DNA of 9,471 nt from Deltaproteobacteria bacterium (GTDB lineage Bacteria > Desulfobacterota > DSM-4660 > Desulfatiglandales > B25-G16). Below, piece by piece: positions 1-5,980 of this stretch. How positions within the stretch are numbered: position 1 is the stretch's first letter; each line of letters begins with the position of its first letter. Where the stretch lies: assembly GCA_019310745.1 (NCBI GenBank), contig JAFDDS010000008.1, positions 1-9,471 of the forward strand. Reading direction: 5' to 3'. A model generated the notes under the pieces. The model did not search any database. It was not told the DNA's origin and saw only the letters and a program-made list of their open reading frames with translations. The position numbers were made by a program, and so were the translations under genes.

Positions 1-420
1 TACGGCGATTGCCCAGGTGTTGTTGGCTGGAGCCGGAGTAAGCCACACGATGTTGTTCTGTGCCTTATCAAGCTCCTTTACGCATTCGTATCCCTGTTTG
101 GCGCTTTTCCACACAGGGGAGTCGGCTTCGTCAAAAAAGAAGGCGCCGTTACCGGTATATTCAGGATACATATCAATCTCACTGCTGATAATCGCCTTGC
201 GCACTACCGAAGTTGGGCCGAACTGAGATTTGTCAACAACCTCAAATCCCTTCCCCCTGAGCATAAGGATAACCATCTGCGATAGCAGCGCTCCCTCGGT
301 GTCAATCTTTGACCCGACGACTATTGGACCTTTGCCAACTTCATCTTGCCTGCTACATCCTGATGCTGCAACTGCCAGCAATACTAGAAAGCTCAATAGT
401 AAAACCAAAACCTTATTCAT
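1..420 (-). CDS. osmF: Osmoprotectant (glycine betaine/choline) ABC transporter substrate-binding lipoprotein, N-terminal part
   Basis: The gene reads leftward from an ATG at 420-418 and runs off the window edge, so the first 140 codons are visible, under half of the roughly 300-residue family length. A strong SD (GGAGGTGAT, complement of about 424-432) precedes the start. The protein opens with a hydrophobic signal sequence ending in a lipobox (A-S-G-C, Cys at about residue 23), so it should be membrane-anchored. The mature part has family hallmarks: an IVVGSKIDTEG-type first strand, a D-MYPEYTGNGAFFF segment, and a PAPANNTWAIAV segment typical of OsmF/YehZ and OpuBC/OpuCC binding proteins. 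Known family role: it captures quaternary-ammonium osmoprotectants outside the membrane for an ABC permease. The permease and ATPase genes would lie beyond the left edge. OsmF is the closest match I recall, but the OpuC type cannot be excluded. There is no evident link to the uronate genes on the other strand. Confidence 0.88.
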   Translation of the reverse strand, partial: MNKVLVLLLSFLVLLAVAASGCSRQDEVGKGPIVVGSKIDTEGALLSQMVILMLRGKGFEVVDKSQFGPTSVVRKAIISSEIDMYPEYTGNGAFFFDEADSPVWKSAKQGYECVKELDKAQNNIVWLTPAPANNTWAIAV

Positions 421-464
421 GGTATCACCTCCAATGTTTTTTATTTGGATTAGATAGAATAATA

Positions 465-483
465 ACTATGTAGTTTACATAGT
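465..483. promoter_or_regulatory. Perfect 8+8 bp palindrome over the -10 box, candidate operator
   Basis: ACTATGTA at 465-472 and TACATAGT at 476-483 are exact inverted repeats separated by 3 bp. The dyad covers the proposed -10 element and start site of the leftward promoter, the usual position for a repressor site. Half-site length and spacing suit a dimeric winged-helix regulator. Osmoprotectant uptake genes are known to be controlled by GbsR/MarR-like repressors in some bacteria. No regulator gene is visible next to it, so the binding protein is unknown. Confidence 0.55.
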
Positions 484-500
484 CTTCTTTCTGTTGTCAA
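472..500 (-). promoter_or_regulatory. Sigma-70-type promoter of the osmoprotectant-binding gene
   Basis: On the minus strand a perfect -35 box (TTGACA, complement of 495-500) is followed after 17 bp by TAAACT (complement of 472-477), which matches the -10 consensus at 4 of 6 positions. Transcription would start near 465 and give a leader of about 45 nt before the SD and ATG. Spacing and position relative to the gene both fit. This is a consensus match only. Confidence 0.6.
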
Positions 501-619
501 AAATATCATCATATTTGTTTAGATAGAAATAGAAAGAGTTATTATGGAAAATGATAGAACCCGCTTCTTCTAAAGAAGAGTATGTGTTAAAAGTAAAGGG
601 ATCAAATCCCAGTTAAATA

Positions 620-940
620 GGCTGCGCCCCAGTGGAATATGCTCCGCATTCCACCCCAGTATGATAGTTCCTACCTACGGGGCACCGCGCTGCGGCATCT
701 TCGACAGGTGGGATAAATCTTTTTTTGACAATTGTTAGCTAGTAAATTGTTTCGGGAAATATGAAATGAAGGGCTTTGCCCCGACCACAGAAAGCCACGG
801 CTTTTGTTCCTAGCTTTTGTGGTCGGGTTTACGGTCGGAATGTCGTGCCATTAAGTCCCACCGTTCGCGAAGCGAATCGGCGAAACTAAGTAGTGCCACG
901 GGCTTGCCCGCCGTGTTTCTGGTGGGCTTGCCCGTGGGAC
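620..940. repeat. Cluster of nested inverted repeats, REP- or MITE-like
   Basis: Several hairpins follow one another. GTGGA (632-636) pairs with TCCAC (650-654), with an inner ATGC/GCAT. CCTACCT (671-677) pairs with AGGTGGG (706-712) through one G-T pair, enclosing CCGC/GCGG (685-688/692-695), and a run of seven T follows (720-726). CCCGACCACA (780-789) is exactly inverted at 818-827. TTCGC/GCGAA lies at 864-868/872-876. GTCCCAC (855-861) is inverted as GTGGGAC (934-940), and inside it CCACGGGC (896-903) pairs with GCCCGTGG (930-937). GGGCTTGCCCG occurs twice (900-910 and 924-934). Such GC-rich palindromes in an AT-rich spacer resemble repetitive extragenic palindromes or a decayed miniature element. 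No transposase or clear target-site duplication is visible. Confidence 0.6.
780..827. repeat. Long hairpin with 10-bp perfect stem
   Basis: CCCGACCACA at 780-789 and TGTGGTCGGG at 818-827 are perfect inverted copies. The stem can be extended inward by about five more pairs with a G-U pair and one bulged A. The right flank repeats part of the arm (CGGTCGG near 832-838). Only a short T stretch follows, so it is not a convincing intrinsic terminator. It is the strongest single stem in the palindrome cluster. Confidence 0.6.
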
Positions 941-949
941 TCCACAGGC

Positions 950-1045
950 GTCACGGATAATGAGTGGTGTGAATTTCTCTTTCAGCAGCCAGAGATTGAT
1001 GAGGTGAATTTTTGGCAGCAGGCCTTTCGGCGACGTGAATCATGA
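950..1045 (+). pseudogene. Relic resembling the N-terminal part of an HNH-endonuclease-family protein
   Basis: Read from 950, the frame gives V-T-D-N-E-W-C-E-F-L, then Q-Q-P-E-I-D-E-V-N-F-W-Q-Q, then an arginine-rich tail and a TGA at 1043-1045. The pattern TD-x-x-W-x-x-F-L followed by DEVNFW is one I recall from the N-terminus of a family of bacterial HNH restriction-like endonucleases, which normally continue with a P-S/G after FWQ. Here the similarity stops after FWQQ. There is no start codon or SD upstream, because the frame runs back into the GC-rich palindromes. The HNH catalytic domain is absent, so this would be a dead fragment. The identification is from memory over about 25 residues. 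Confidence 0.4.
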
Positions 1046-1113
1046 AAGCATCGCAGGCCGTCAATATCTTTCTCGATTTTGCCAAATTTAATGCAGATAT
1101 CGAAGAAAAATAA
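1042..1113 (+). pseudogene. 23-codon fragment, possibly the start of a tyrosine-integrase-like gene
   Basis: An ATG at 1042, overlapping the TGA of the preceding relic, opens 23 codons ending in TAA at 1111-1113. The peptide begins M-K-A-S-Q-A-V and continues N-I-F-L-D-F. This recalls the opening helix of the SAM-like N-terminal domain of phage-type integrases (M-K-A-S-x-A-V-x-x-[FY]-L). There is no good SD and the reading frame ends where a full integrase would continue for hundreds of residues. It could equally be a chance frame. Confidence 0.22.
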
Positions 1114-1133
1114 TGAAAATTACTAAAAAACTC

Positions 1134-1162
1134 TTGACAAACTCTCTAAGGTTAAATAACAC
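1134..1162 (+). promoter_or_regulatory. Candidate sigma-70 promoter of the IclR-family regulator
   Basis: A perfect TTGACA at 1134-1139 is followed 17 bp later by TAACAC (1157-1162), a weak -10 (3 of 6 positions). The surrounding DNA is AT-rich. Transcription would begin near 1170 and run directly into the repeated motifs at 1173-1202 before the ATG at 1225. The -35 is convincing; the -10 assignment is tentative. Confidence 0.45.
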
Positions 1163-1172
1163 TTTGTATCAA

Positions 1173-1202
1173 ATTAAGAAATGGTGTTTCGTATTAAGAA
1201 AT
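1173..1202. promoter_or_regulatory. Operator candidate: direct repeat plus GAAA-N5-TTTC dyad
   Basis: ATTAAGAAAT occurs twice (1173-1182 and 1193-1202), 20 bp apart, about two helical turns. Between and overlapping them is a dyad, GAAA-tggtg-TTTC (1178-1190), and a second one with reversed polarity, TTTC-gtattaa-GAAA (1187-1201). The site lies between the proposed promoter and the regulator gene, where an autorepressor would bind. A GAAA...TTTC core is what I recall of KdgR (IclR-family) boxes in enterobacteria. A second copy of the GAAA-N5-TTTC arrangement lies at 6773-6785. Confidence 0.5.
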
Positions 1203-1224
1203 AAATTTCCATGCTGACTAAAAT

Positions 1225-2037
1225 ATGAATGGTATCGTTACACTTCAAGGCTCAAAACCAACTAACCTTGTCCAAGCCATTGAAAGAGCATCTTTGATTC
1301 TCGACGTACTTGGGCAAAGTTCTCAAGGGATAAGCGTTAAAGATTTATCTGCTGAAGTCGATCTTCCAAAAGGAACAACCCATCGCCTCCTCTCATCACT
1401 CGCCTATTTTGGCTATGTCCAGCAAGATTCAAAGACCAGACATTACTCCTTGGGATTTAAACTGGTAGAGCTTGGGAACTGTCTCCTGAATCAGCTTGAT
1501 TTACGGACAGAGGCCAAACAGTTTCTGGCAGACCTTGCAAAGAGAACTCAAGAGACAGTTCACCTGGTGATCCTCGATAAAAATGAAGTCCTCTATATGG
1601 ATAAAGTAGAATCAGATGATAATCCCAGCGGTCTTCGTATGGCATCAAGAGTGGGCTCGCGAACCCTGGCGCATAGCTGTGCAGTGGGGAAAGTCCTTTT
1701 AGCCCATCTTTCGGAGGAAGAATTAGACGAGTTTATAAAAGGTGCAGGGCTACCTAAGATAACGGAGAATACCATTAGCGATCCCATCCGGCTCAAGGAG
1801 CACCTGAAATTAGTACGATCCCAGGGATACGTTGTCGATGATGAGGAGAACGAGAAGGGTATTCGATGCGTTGCCGCTCCTATCCGCAATGAAATAGGCA
1901 GGGTTGTAGCTGCGACCAGTATTTCAGGCCCAGCCATTAGGATTACTCGAAAAAGAATCCAGGAATCATTAAAGCGTGATATCATAGAGACCGCCTTGAA
2001 AATTTCTCGGAAACTGGGTTTTCAAGAAGGAGGATAG
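1225..2037 (+). CDS. IclR-family transcriptional regulator, candidate KdgR-like regulator of uronate catabolism
   Basis: 270 residues, the usual length for the family. Residues about 13-75 form the IclR winged-helix domain: L-V-Q-A-I-E-R-A-S-L-I-L-D-V-L, then a helix-turn-helix around 37-60 (V-K-D-L-S-A-E-V-D-L-P-K-G-T-T-H-R-L-L). Residues about 90-265 form the effector-binding domain, with S-C-A-V-G-K-V-L-L-A at 151-160 and the signature D-D-E-E-N-E-K-G-I-R-C-V-A-A-P-I at 205-220. It stands first in the locus and on the same strand, so it probably senses KDG or a related keto acid and controls the downstream genes and itself. The ATG at 1225 lacks a good SD, but the protein lines up well from there. 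A five-codon upstream frame starting at 1211 ends in an ATGA overlap with this start. The gene ends with an SD-like AAGGAGG that precedes no obvious gene. Confidence 0.9.
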   Translation: MNGIVTLQGSKPTNLVQAIERASLILDVLGQSSQGISVKDLSAEVDLPKGTTHRLLSSLAYFGYVQQDSKTRHYSLGFKLVELGNCLLNQLDLRTEAKQFLADLAKRTQETVHLVILDKNEVLYMDKVESDDNPSGLRMASRVGSRTLAHSCAVGKVLLAHLSEEELDEFIKGAGLPKITENTISDPIRLKEHLKLVRSQGYVVDDEENEKGIRCVAAPIRNEIGRVVAATSISGPAIRITRKRIQESLKRDIIETALKISRKLGFQEGG

Positions 2038-2188
2038 TGAGAGTAGTTAATTTCCCCACTTATTGCAGGTTGTCTTGGGGTTAGCAAGGAAGTACCCACA
2101 GGGATTGTTTTTGAATGTGATTGTCTGTAATTGGTTAACGTTATTCGGTCCATGGGGGACTGAATATAAAAATAAAGGAGGTTGCGTT

Positions 2189-3202
2189 ATGAAAAAGTTA
2201 TCATTGTTTCTTTTTGTTTTCCTTTGTGCCGGGGGTTTGCTCTTCTCTGGGTTGCAAGTGGAAGCGGACGCAAAGGGTAAGGTTTTCCTCTTTAAGTACG
2301 CCAATACCCAGTCGCCAAAACATCCACGCACCAAGTCAATGCTCTTCTTCAAAGACCATCTAGAGAAAGCCTCTAATGGAAAAATAGAGGTAGAAATTTT
2401 CCACTCCGGAGTTCTCGGGAAGGAGGCTGAGGTACTGGATATGGTGAAAATTGGCACGGTACAAGGGTGTCGCGGCGGTCTATTTGAAAGGGCGAACAAA
2501 AAATTCTTACTCTACACCCTTCATTTCCTCGTCGAAGACGCCGAACAGGTCTTGAAGGTGATAAGAAGCCCAATGGGCGAAACTATCAATAGAGATGCTT
2601 TGAAAAATGGCTTTCATATTCCTGCAACGGGAGTTGCAGGCGGATTTAGAAATATTACCAGTAATGTAAAGCCAATTACAACACCGGCAAACCTTAAGGG
2701 ATTGAAGATGCGCACTCCACCAATTGACATGACCATCAAAACCTTCAAGGCCATTGGTGCCAGTCCTCAACAGGTAGCCTACACGGAAACCTATATGGCC
2801 CTTAAAACAGGGGTGGTAGACGCTCAGGAGAATCCTTTTTCAAACACCGTAGATATGAAGTTTTATGAGGTTCAGAAATACCTCTCAGTTGTTAATTGGC
2901 AGCTCCATCCGGATCCCTTTTATGTCAATCCGGCTTGGTATAACAGCCTTCCAGATGATCTGAAGTCAGTTTTTGATGCAATAGCACAGGCAACGTTAAT
3001 TTACAGTGATACGATCTGGCTCAATTCCGAAAACGGATATTACTATTTCCTCAAAGATAAACTCAAGACAAACACGATATCCAAGGAGGGTCGTAAGCTC
3101 TTTGTTAAAAAAGTAAAGCCTGTATGGCAGTATTATGTTGATGAGGGCTTCTTCACGTGGGATGATATAAACAAAGTCATCGCTATCGCTCAAGAAAAAT
3201 AA
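2189..3202 (+). CDS. dctP: TRAP transporter periplasmic solute-binding protein, DctP family (uronate-type)
   Basis: 337 residues from the ATG at 2189, chosen because AAGGAGGT (2175-2182) lies 6 nt upstream and a typical Sec signal peptide follows at once: K-K, a hydrophobic core, and a V-E-A-D-A cleavage site near residue 28. The frame stays open upstream to about 2063, but that stretch is leader. The mature protein shows DctP hallmarks: H-P-R-T early on, G-V-L-G-K-E-A-E near 74-81, F-R-N-I-T at 153-157, K-M-R-T-P at 173-177 (the Arg that in characterised homologues clamps the substrate carboxylate), and D-A-Q-E-N-P at 211-216. It should bind an acidic sugar in the periplasm and deliver it to the membrane subunits encoded next. 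Neighbours suggest a uronate or 5-keto-4-deoxyuronate, but the substrate is inferred from context. About 150 nt of leader separates it from the regulator, with no clear promoter, so readthrough from the regulator is possible. Confidence 0.9.
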   Translation: MKKLSLFLFVFLCAGGLLFSGLQVEADAKGKVFLFKYANTQSPKHPRTKSMLFFKDHLEKASNGKIEVEIFHSGVLGKEAEVLDMVKIGTVQGCRGGLFERANKKFLLYTLHFLVEDAEQVLKVIRSPMGETINRDALKNGFHIPATGVAGGFRNITSNVKPITTPANLKGLKMRTPPIDMTIKTFKAIGASPQQVAYTETYMALKTGVVDAQENPFSNTVDMKFYEVQKYLSVVNWQLHPDPFYVNPAWYNSLPDDLKSVFDAIAQATLIYSDTIWLNSENGYYYFLKDKLKTNTISKEGRKLFVKKVKPVWQYYVDEGFFTWDDINKVIAIAQEK

Positions 3203-3235
3203 GACTGAAGGGCTTTAGGAAAGACTTGACAGAAG

Positions 3236-3277
3236 AAGGCGCTGAGTTTACGCTTTCAACGGTTGGCTCAGCGCTTT
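3236..3277 (+). promoter_or_regulatory. Intercistronic hairpin between dctP and dctQ
   Basis: GCGCTGAG (3239-3246) and CTCAGCGC (3267-3274) are exact inverted repeats. Counting one G-U and two A-T pairs, the stem reaches 11 bp (3236-3246 with 3267-3277) around a 20-nt loop. It lies between the dctP stop and the dctQ start. Only three T follow, so it should not terminate fully. A stem here could protect the 3' end of the binding-protein message or damp transcription of the membrane subunits, matching the known need for more binding protein than permease. The function is inferred. Confidence 0.6.
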
Positions 3278-3315
3278 CGACTAATTATCAAGATTACAAA
3301 AGGATTGGCGTGAAC

Positions 3316-3810
3316 ATGAAAGGTATTCAACGGTTTAATAGAATACTGTTGGTCATACTTGAGTGTATTATCACATTTTTTTTCTCTATTATCCTCATGC
3401 TTACCGTTGTCCTGGTTGTATTGAGGTATGGATTTAACACAGCGATAATTGGTGGGAATGAGGCCATGGAGTACCTCTTTATTTACACTACTGCCATTGG
3501 AGCTGCGGTTGCCCTTGGAAAAAGGGAACACATTAAGATCACGTACTTTGTCGATAGATTGCCTTTTGCGATGAAAAGTGTTCTAAACGTTGTGGACCTA
3601 ATTCTGATCGGGTTTATCAACGGGGTTATGGTCTGGTACAGCATCCCCTGGATAAAATCGGTTGGCTCATTTGAATCACCTGTGTTGAGGATTCCAAACA
3701 GGATTGTCCAAGCCAGTGTTCCCATTGGCTGCAGTCTTGTGATTTTGTGTTGCCTATGCCTTATTGTCACTGACATTTTTGAGAAAAAACAGGGAAGGCT
3801 TTCAGGATAA
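3316..3810 (+). CDS. dctQ: TRAP transporter small permease subunit, DctQ family
   Basis: 164 residues from the ATG at 3316. A GTG at 3310 is an equally good start (AAGGA at 3300-3304 lies 5 nt before it) and would add two residues. Starts further upstream would read through the intercistronic hairpin and give an unnatural hydrophilic extension. Four hydrophobic segments are evident (about 11-37, 50-67, 88-108 and 130-152), as expected. The loop A-L-G-K-R-E-H-I-K-I-T-Y-F-V-D after the second segment is the most conserved part of the family. DctQ pairs with DctM in the inner membrane to form the sodium-dependent importer fed by DctP. The stop is 3 nt before the dctM start, so translation of the two is probably coupled. 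Confidence 0.9.
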   Translation: MKGIQRFNRILLVILECIITFFFSIILMLTVVLVVLRYGFNTAIIGGNEAMEYLFIYTTAIGAAVALGKREHIKITYFVDRLPFAMKSVLNVVDLILIGFINGVMVWYSIPWIKSVGSFESPVLRIPNRIVQASVPIGCSLVILCCLCLIVTDIFEKKQGRLSG

Positions 3811-3813
3811 CGC

Positions 3814-5091
3814 ATGACTACCTTGCTTATAAGTCTCGGAATTTTTCTCATCCTCGGAATCCCCATTGCCTATTCTTTGGGCTTATCAAGCTTTCTGTAT
3901 TTTGTTATCTACCACCCTGAGCTTCTCCCGATCCTGCCACAGAGGCTCTACTCCGGAATGGATTCTTATGCCATGGTTGCGCTTCCTCTTTTCGTTCTTA
4001 TGGGTTTACTCATGAACGAAGGAGGTATCACAAAGCGTCTTATCGACTTCAGTCTTATTTTCGTGGGAAGGTTACGTGGGGGATTGGGTGCGGTTAATGT
4101 CCTCGCGAGCATGATCTTTGGGGGTATATCCGGTTCATCGGTATCCGACACAGCTTCGATAGGCGCTGTTCTCATTCCCGAGATGACAAAAAAAGGCTAC
4201 ACGCCGCAGTTTGCCAGTGGAATTACTGTGGCCTCTTCAACGATGGGAATGATCATCCCACCGAGTGTACCTATGGTTATCTACGCATTTGTGTCTGGAG
4301 CCTCCGTAGGAAAACTTTTTTTGGGTGGGGTATTTCCCGGGCTCATAATTGGATTTTTGATGCTGGGCATTACGCTGATGATTTCTCAGTGGAGAAAGTA
4401 TCCGAAGGAGGAAGTAACACTTACAAAAAAGGAAGTATTTAACCGGATTGAGCGTGCAATTCTTGCTCTGATTATGCCTATTTTTGTTGTCGGCGCAGTG
4501 GTTATCGGTATAGCCACCGCAACTGAATCCGCGGGGATTGGTGCATTGTATGCATTTGTTGTTGGTTATTTCATTTTCCGAGGGGTAAACCTAAAAATAA
4601 TTCCATCTCTTTTGAAGACCTCAATCTCGACCAGTGCACAAGTCATGATCATTATTGCCCTCTCTAAACTCTATATATGGATTTTGGTCATTGAGCATAT
4701 CCCCCAAGCGGTTGCGAGTTTCGTATCAGGATTCGATCTTCCAGTATTCTTCATTCTGCTTGTTATTAGTGTTATAATTCTGATTACCGGGACCTTCGTG
4801 GACGTCAGCCCGGCAATCCTCCTTTTAACCCCGGTTTTTCTTCCTGCTGTGACGTCCCTTGGGGTTTCGTCTATCCAGTTCGGCGTCATCCTAATCACCG
4901 GATTGGCAATTGGGCTTGTTACTCCCCCTGTGGGTATGTGTTTAAATGTCGCCTCTGCCATATCTAAACTTGGCATAGGTACCATATTCCGCGCGGCTAT
5001 GCCTTTTTCATTGGCTAATGTTATTACGTTAATCTTAATCACGTTAATCCCACCCATTACTATGTGGCTTCCTTCTGTACTGATGGAATAA
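3814..5091 (+). CDS. dctM: TRAP transporter large permease subunit, DctM family
   Basis: 425 residues, the standard size, mostly hydrophobic with about twelve membrane segments. Family motifs are present: I-F-G-G-I-S-G-S-S-V-S-D-T-A at about 101-114, I-I-P-P-S-V-P-M-V-I-Y at 147-157, and near the C-terminus T-P-P-V-G-M at 370-375 followed by C-L-N-V-A-S. The first and last of these lie in the paired hairpin regions that form the transport core. AGGA (3804-3807) precedes the ATG by 6 nt and overlaps the end of dctQ, which suggests translational coupling. It catalyses ion-coupled uptake of the acid bound by DctP. The next gene, kduI, starts 35 nt downstream on the same transcript, linking import directly to the uronate pathway. 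Confidence 0.93.
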   Translation: MTTLLISLGIFLILGIPIAYSLGLSSFLYFVIYHPELLPILPQRLYSGMDSYAMVALPLFVLMGLLMNEGGITKRLIDFSLIFVGRLRGGLGAVNVLASMIFGGISGSSVSDTASIGAVLIPEMTKKGYTPQFASGITVASSTMGMIIPPSVPMVIYAFVSGASVGKLFLGGVFPGLIIGFLMLGITLMISQWRKYPKEEVTLTKKEVFNRIERAILALIMPIFVVGAVVIGIATATESAGIGALYAFVVGYFIFRGVNLKIIPSLLKTSISTSAQVMIIIALSKLYIWILVIEHIPQAVASFVSGFDLPVFFILLVISVIILITGTFVDVSPAILLLTPVFLPAVTSLGVSSIQFGVILITGLAIGLVTPPVGMCLNVASAISKLGIGTIFRAAMPFSLANVITLILITLIPPITMWLPSVLME

Positions 5092-5126
5092 TTCGGATAA
5101 ACTTAGATATTTTAGGAGGATAAAAA

Positions 5127-5957
5127 ATGGAAATTAGAAATGCAATCCATCCAGAACATGCGAAACAGTTTTCAACAGAGGAACTTCGCGAACATTTTCT
5201 CATTCAAGAGATATTCAAGTTGGATGCGGTCAAATTGGTATACAGTTATTATGACAGACTCATAGTTGGGGGTATCTGCCCAACAGGATCTTTAACCCTT
5301 ACCGTTGATGAAAAAGTCATAGGGGCATCCTATCTTCTTGAAAGGCGGGAGATGGGTGTTATTAATGTGGGTGCAAACGGAACAGTTTCTGTGGATGGAA
5401 CACTCTATGAGCTGGAATCAAGAGACGGCCTTTATATTGGAATGGGCTCCAAGGAAGTTATATTTTCGAGTGCGGACAAGAATAATCCCGCGAAGTATTA
5501 TCTCAATTGCGCTCCAGCCCACAAAGCGTATCCAGCAGAGAAAATAGCATTCAAAGAGGCAGAGCCTCTCCACCTTGGTTCAATCGAGAAGAGTAACGAA
5601 AGAACGTTATACAAATACATTCACCCAGATGGGGTAAAGAGCTGTCAGATAGTTATGGGCATGACGATTCTGGAACCAAACAATATATGGAACACTATGT
5701 CAGCCCATACTCATCAAAGACGAATGGAAGCGTATTTATATTTTAATATTCCCGGAGACGATGTTGTCTTTCACTTCATGGGAGAACCCGAGGAGACAAG
5801 ACATATTGTTGTCCGTAATGAAGAGGCTATACTCTCCCCAAGCTGGTCTATTCATTCCGGAGCTGGTACCCAGAACTATACCTTTATTTGGGGAATGGCT
5901 GGAGAGAATCAAACCTTTACAGATATGGATGACGTTTCCATGTCAATATTAAAATAA
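5127..5957 (+). CDS. kduI: 5-dehydro-4-deoxy-D-glucuronate isomerase (EC 5.3.1.17)
   Basis: 276 residues, against 278 in the E. coli enzyme. AGGAGG (5114-5119) precedes the ATG by 7 nt. It belongs to the cupin-like KduI family and converts 5-keto-4-deoxyuronate to 2,5-diketo-3-deoxygluconate in the cytoplasm. The metal-binding site of the family is intact: H194-T-H196, E201 in R-R-M-E-A-Y, and H243 in S-W-S-I-H-S-G. Other typical stretches are Y-Y-D-R-L-I-V-G-G near 41-49, E-R-R-E-M-G-V-I-N near 72-80, and T-F-I-W-G-M-A-G-E-N near 252-261. It follows the importer and precedes kduD by 23 nt, the classical kduI-kduD pair. In E. coli KduI and KduD have also been linked to galacturonate and glucuronate use, so the substrate may be wider than pectin products. 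Confidence 0.96.
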   Translation: MEIRNAIHPEHAKQFSTEELREHFLIQEIFKLDAVKLVYSYYDRLIVGGICPTGSLTLTVDEKVIGASYLLERREMGVINVGANGTVSVDGTLYELESRDGLYIGMGSKEVIFSSADKNNPAKYYLNCAPAHKAYPAEKIAFKEAEPLHLGSIEKSNERTLYKYIHPDGVKSCQIVMGMTILEPNNIWNTMSAHTHQRRMEAYLYFNIPGDDVVFHFMGEPEETRHIVVRNEEAILSPSWSIHSGAGTQNYTFIWGMAGENQTFTDMDDVSMSILK

Positions 5958-5980
5958 AGAAAATCAAGGAGCAAAGAAAA

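Larger units (their letters stand above)
421..1224. other. 804-bp divergent intergenic region without an intact gene
   Basis: This gap separates the leftward osmoprotectant gene from the rightward regulator gene. From left to right it holds the leftward promoter and its palindrome (465-500), AT-rich DNA with a small CTTCTT/AAGAAG hairpin (564-578), a GC-rich set of inverted repeats (about 620-940), a relic with HNH-endonuclease-like coding potential (950-1045), a 23-codon fragment (1042-1113), and the promoter and candidate operators of the regulator (1134-1202). No tRNA, rRNA or CRISPR array is seen. The change from AT-rich to GC-rich and back, together with gene scraps, suggests past insertion and decay. 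Confidence 0.6.

Noticed and set aside
17..457. Two plus-strand frames (17-226 and 230-457)
   Set aside because: They are antisense to the clearly recognisable binding-protein gene, which has SD, lipobox and family motifs on the minus strand.
725..753. TTGACA at 725-730 as a promoter
   Set aside because: No acceptable -10 at 16-18 bp; the sequence there is TGTTTC. The box arises from the end of the T run.
1593..1985. 130-codon minus-strand frame inside the regulator gene
   Set aside because: It is the shadow of a well-supported IclR coding region, with no SD and no family resemblance. The same applies to the other long antisense frames in dctQ, dctM, the aldolase and kdgK.
2063..2188. N-terminal extension of the DctP frame back to a TTG at 2063
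   Set aside because: The ATG at 2189 has a strong SD at the right distance and is followed at once by a signal peptide. The extension has no SD and would bury the signal peptide.
3226..3309. N-terminal extension of the DctQ frame
   Set aside because: It has no SD, reads through the inverted repeat and adds a hydrophilic stretch foreign to the family. The ATG at 3316 or GTG at 3310 fits better.
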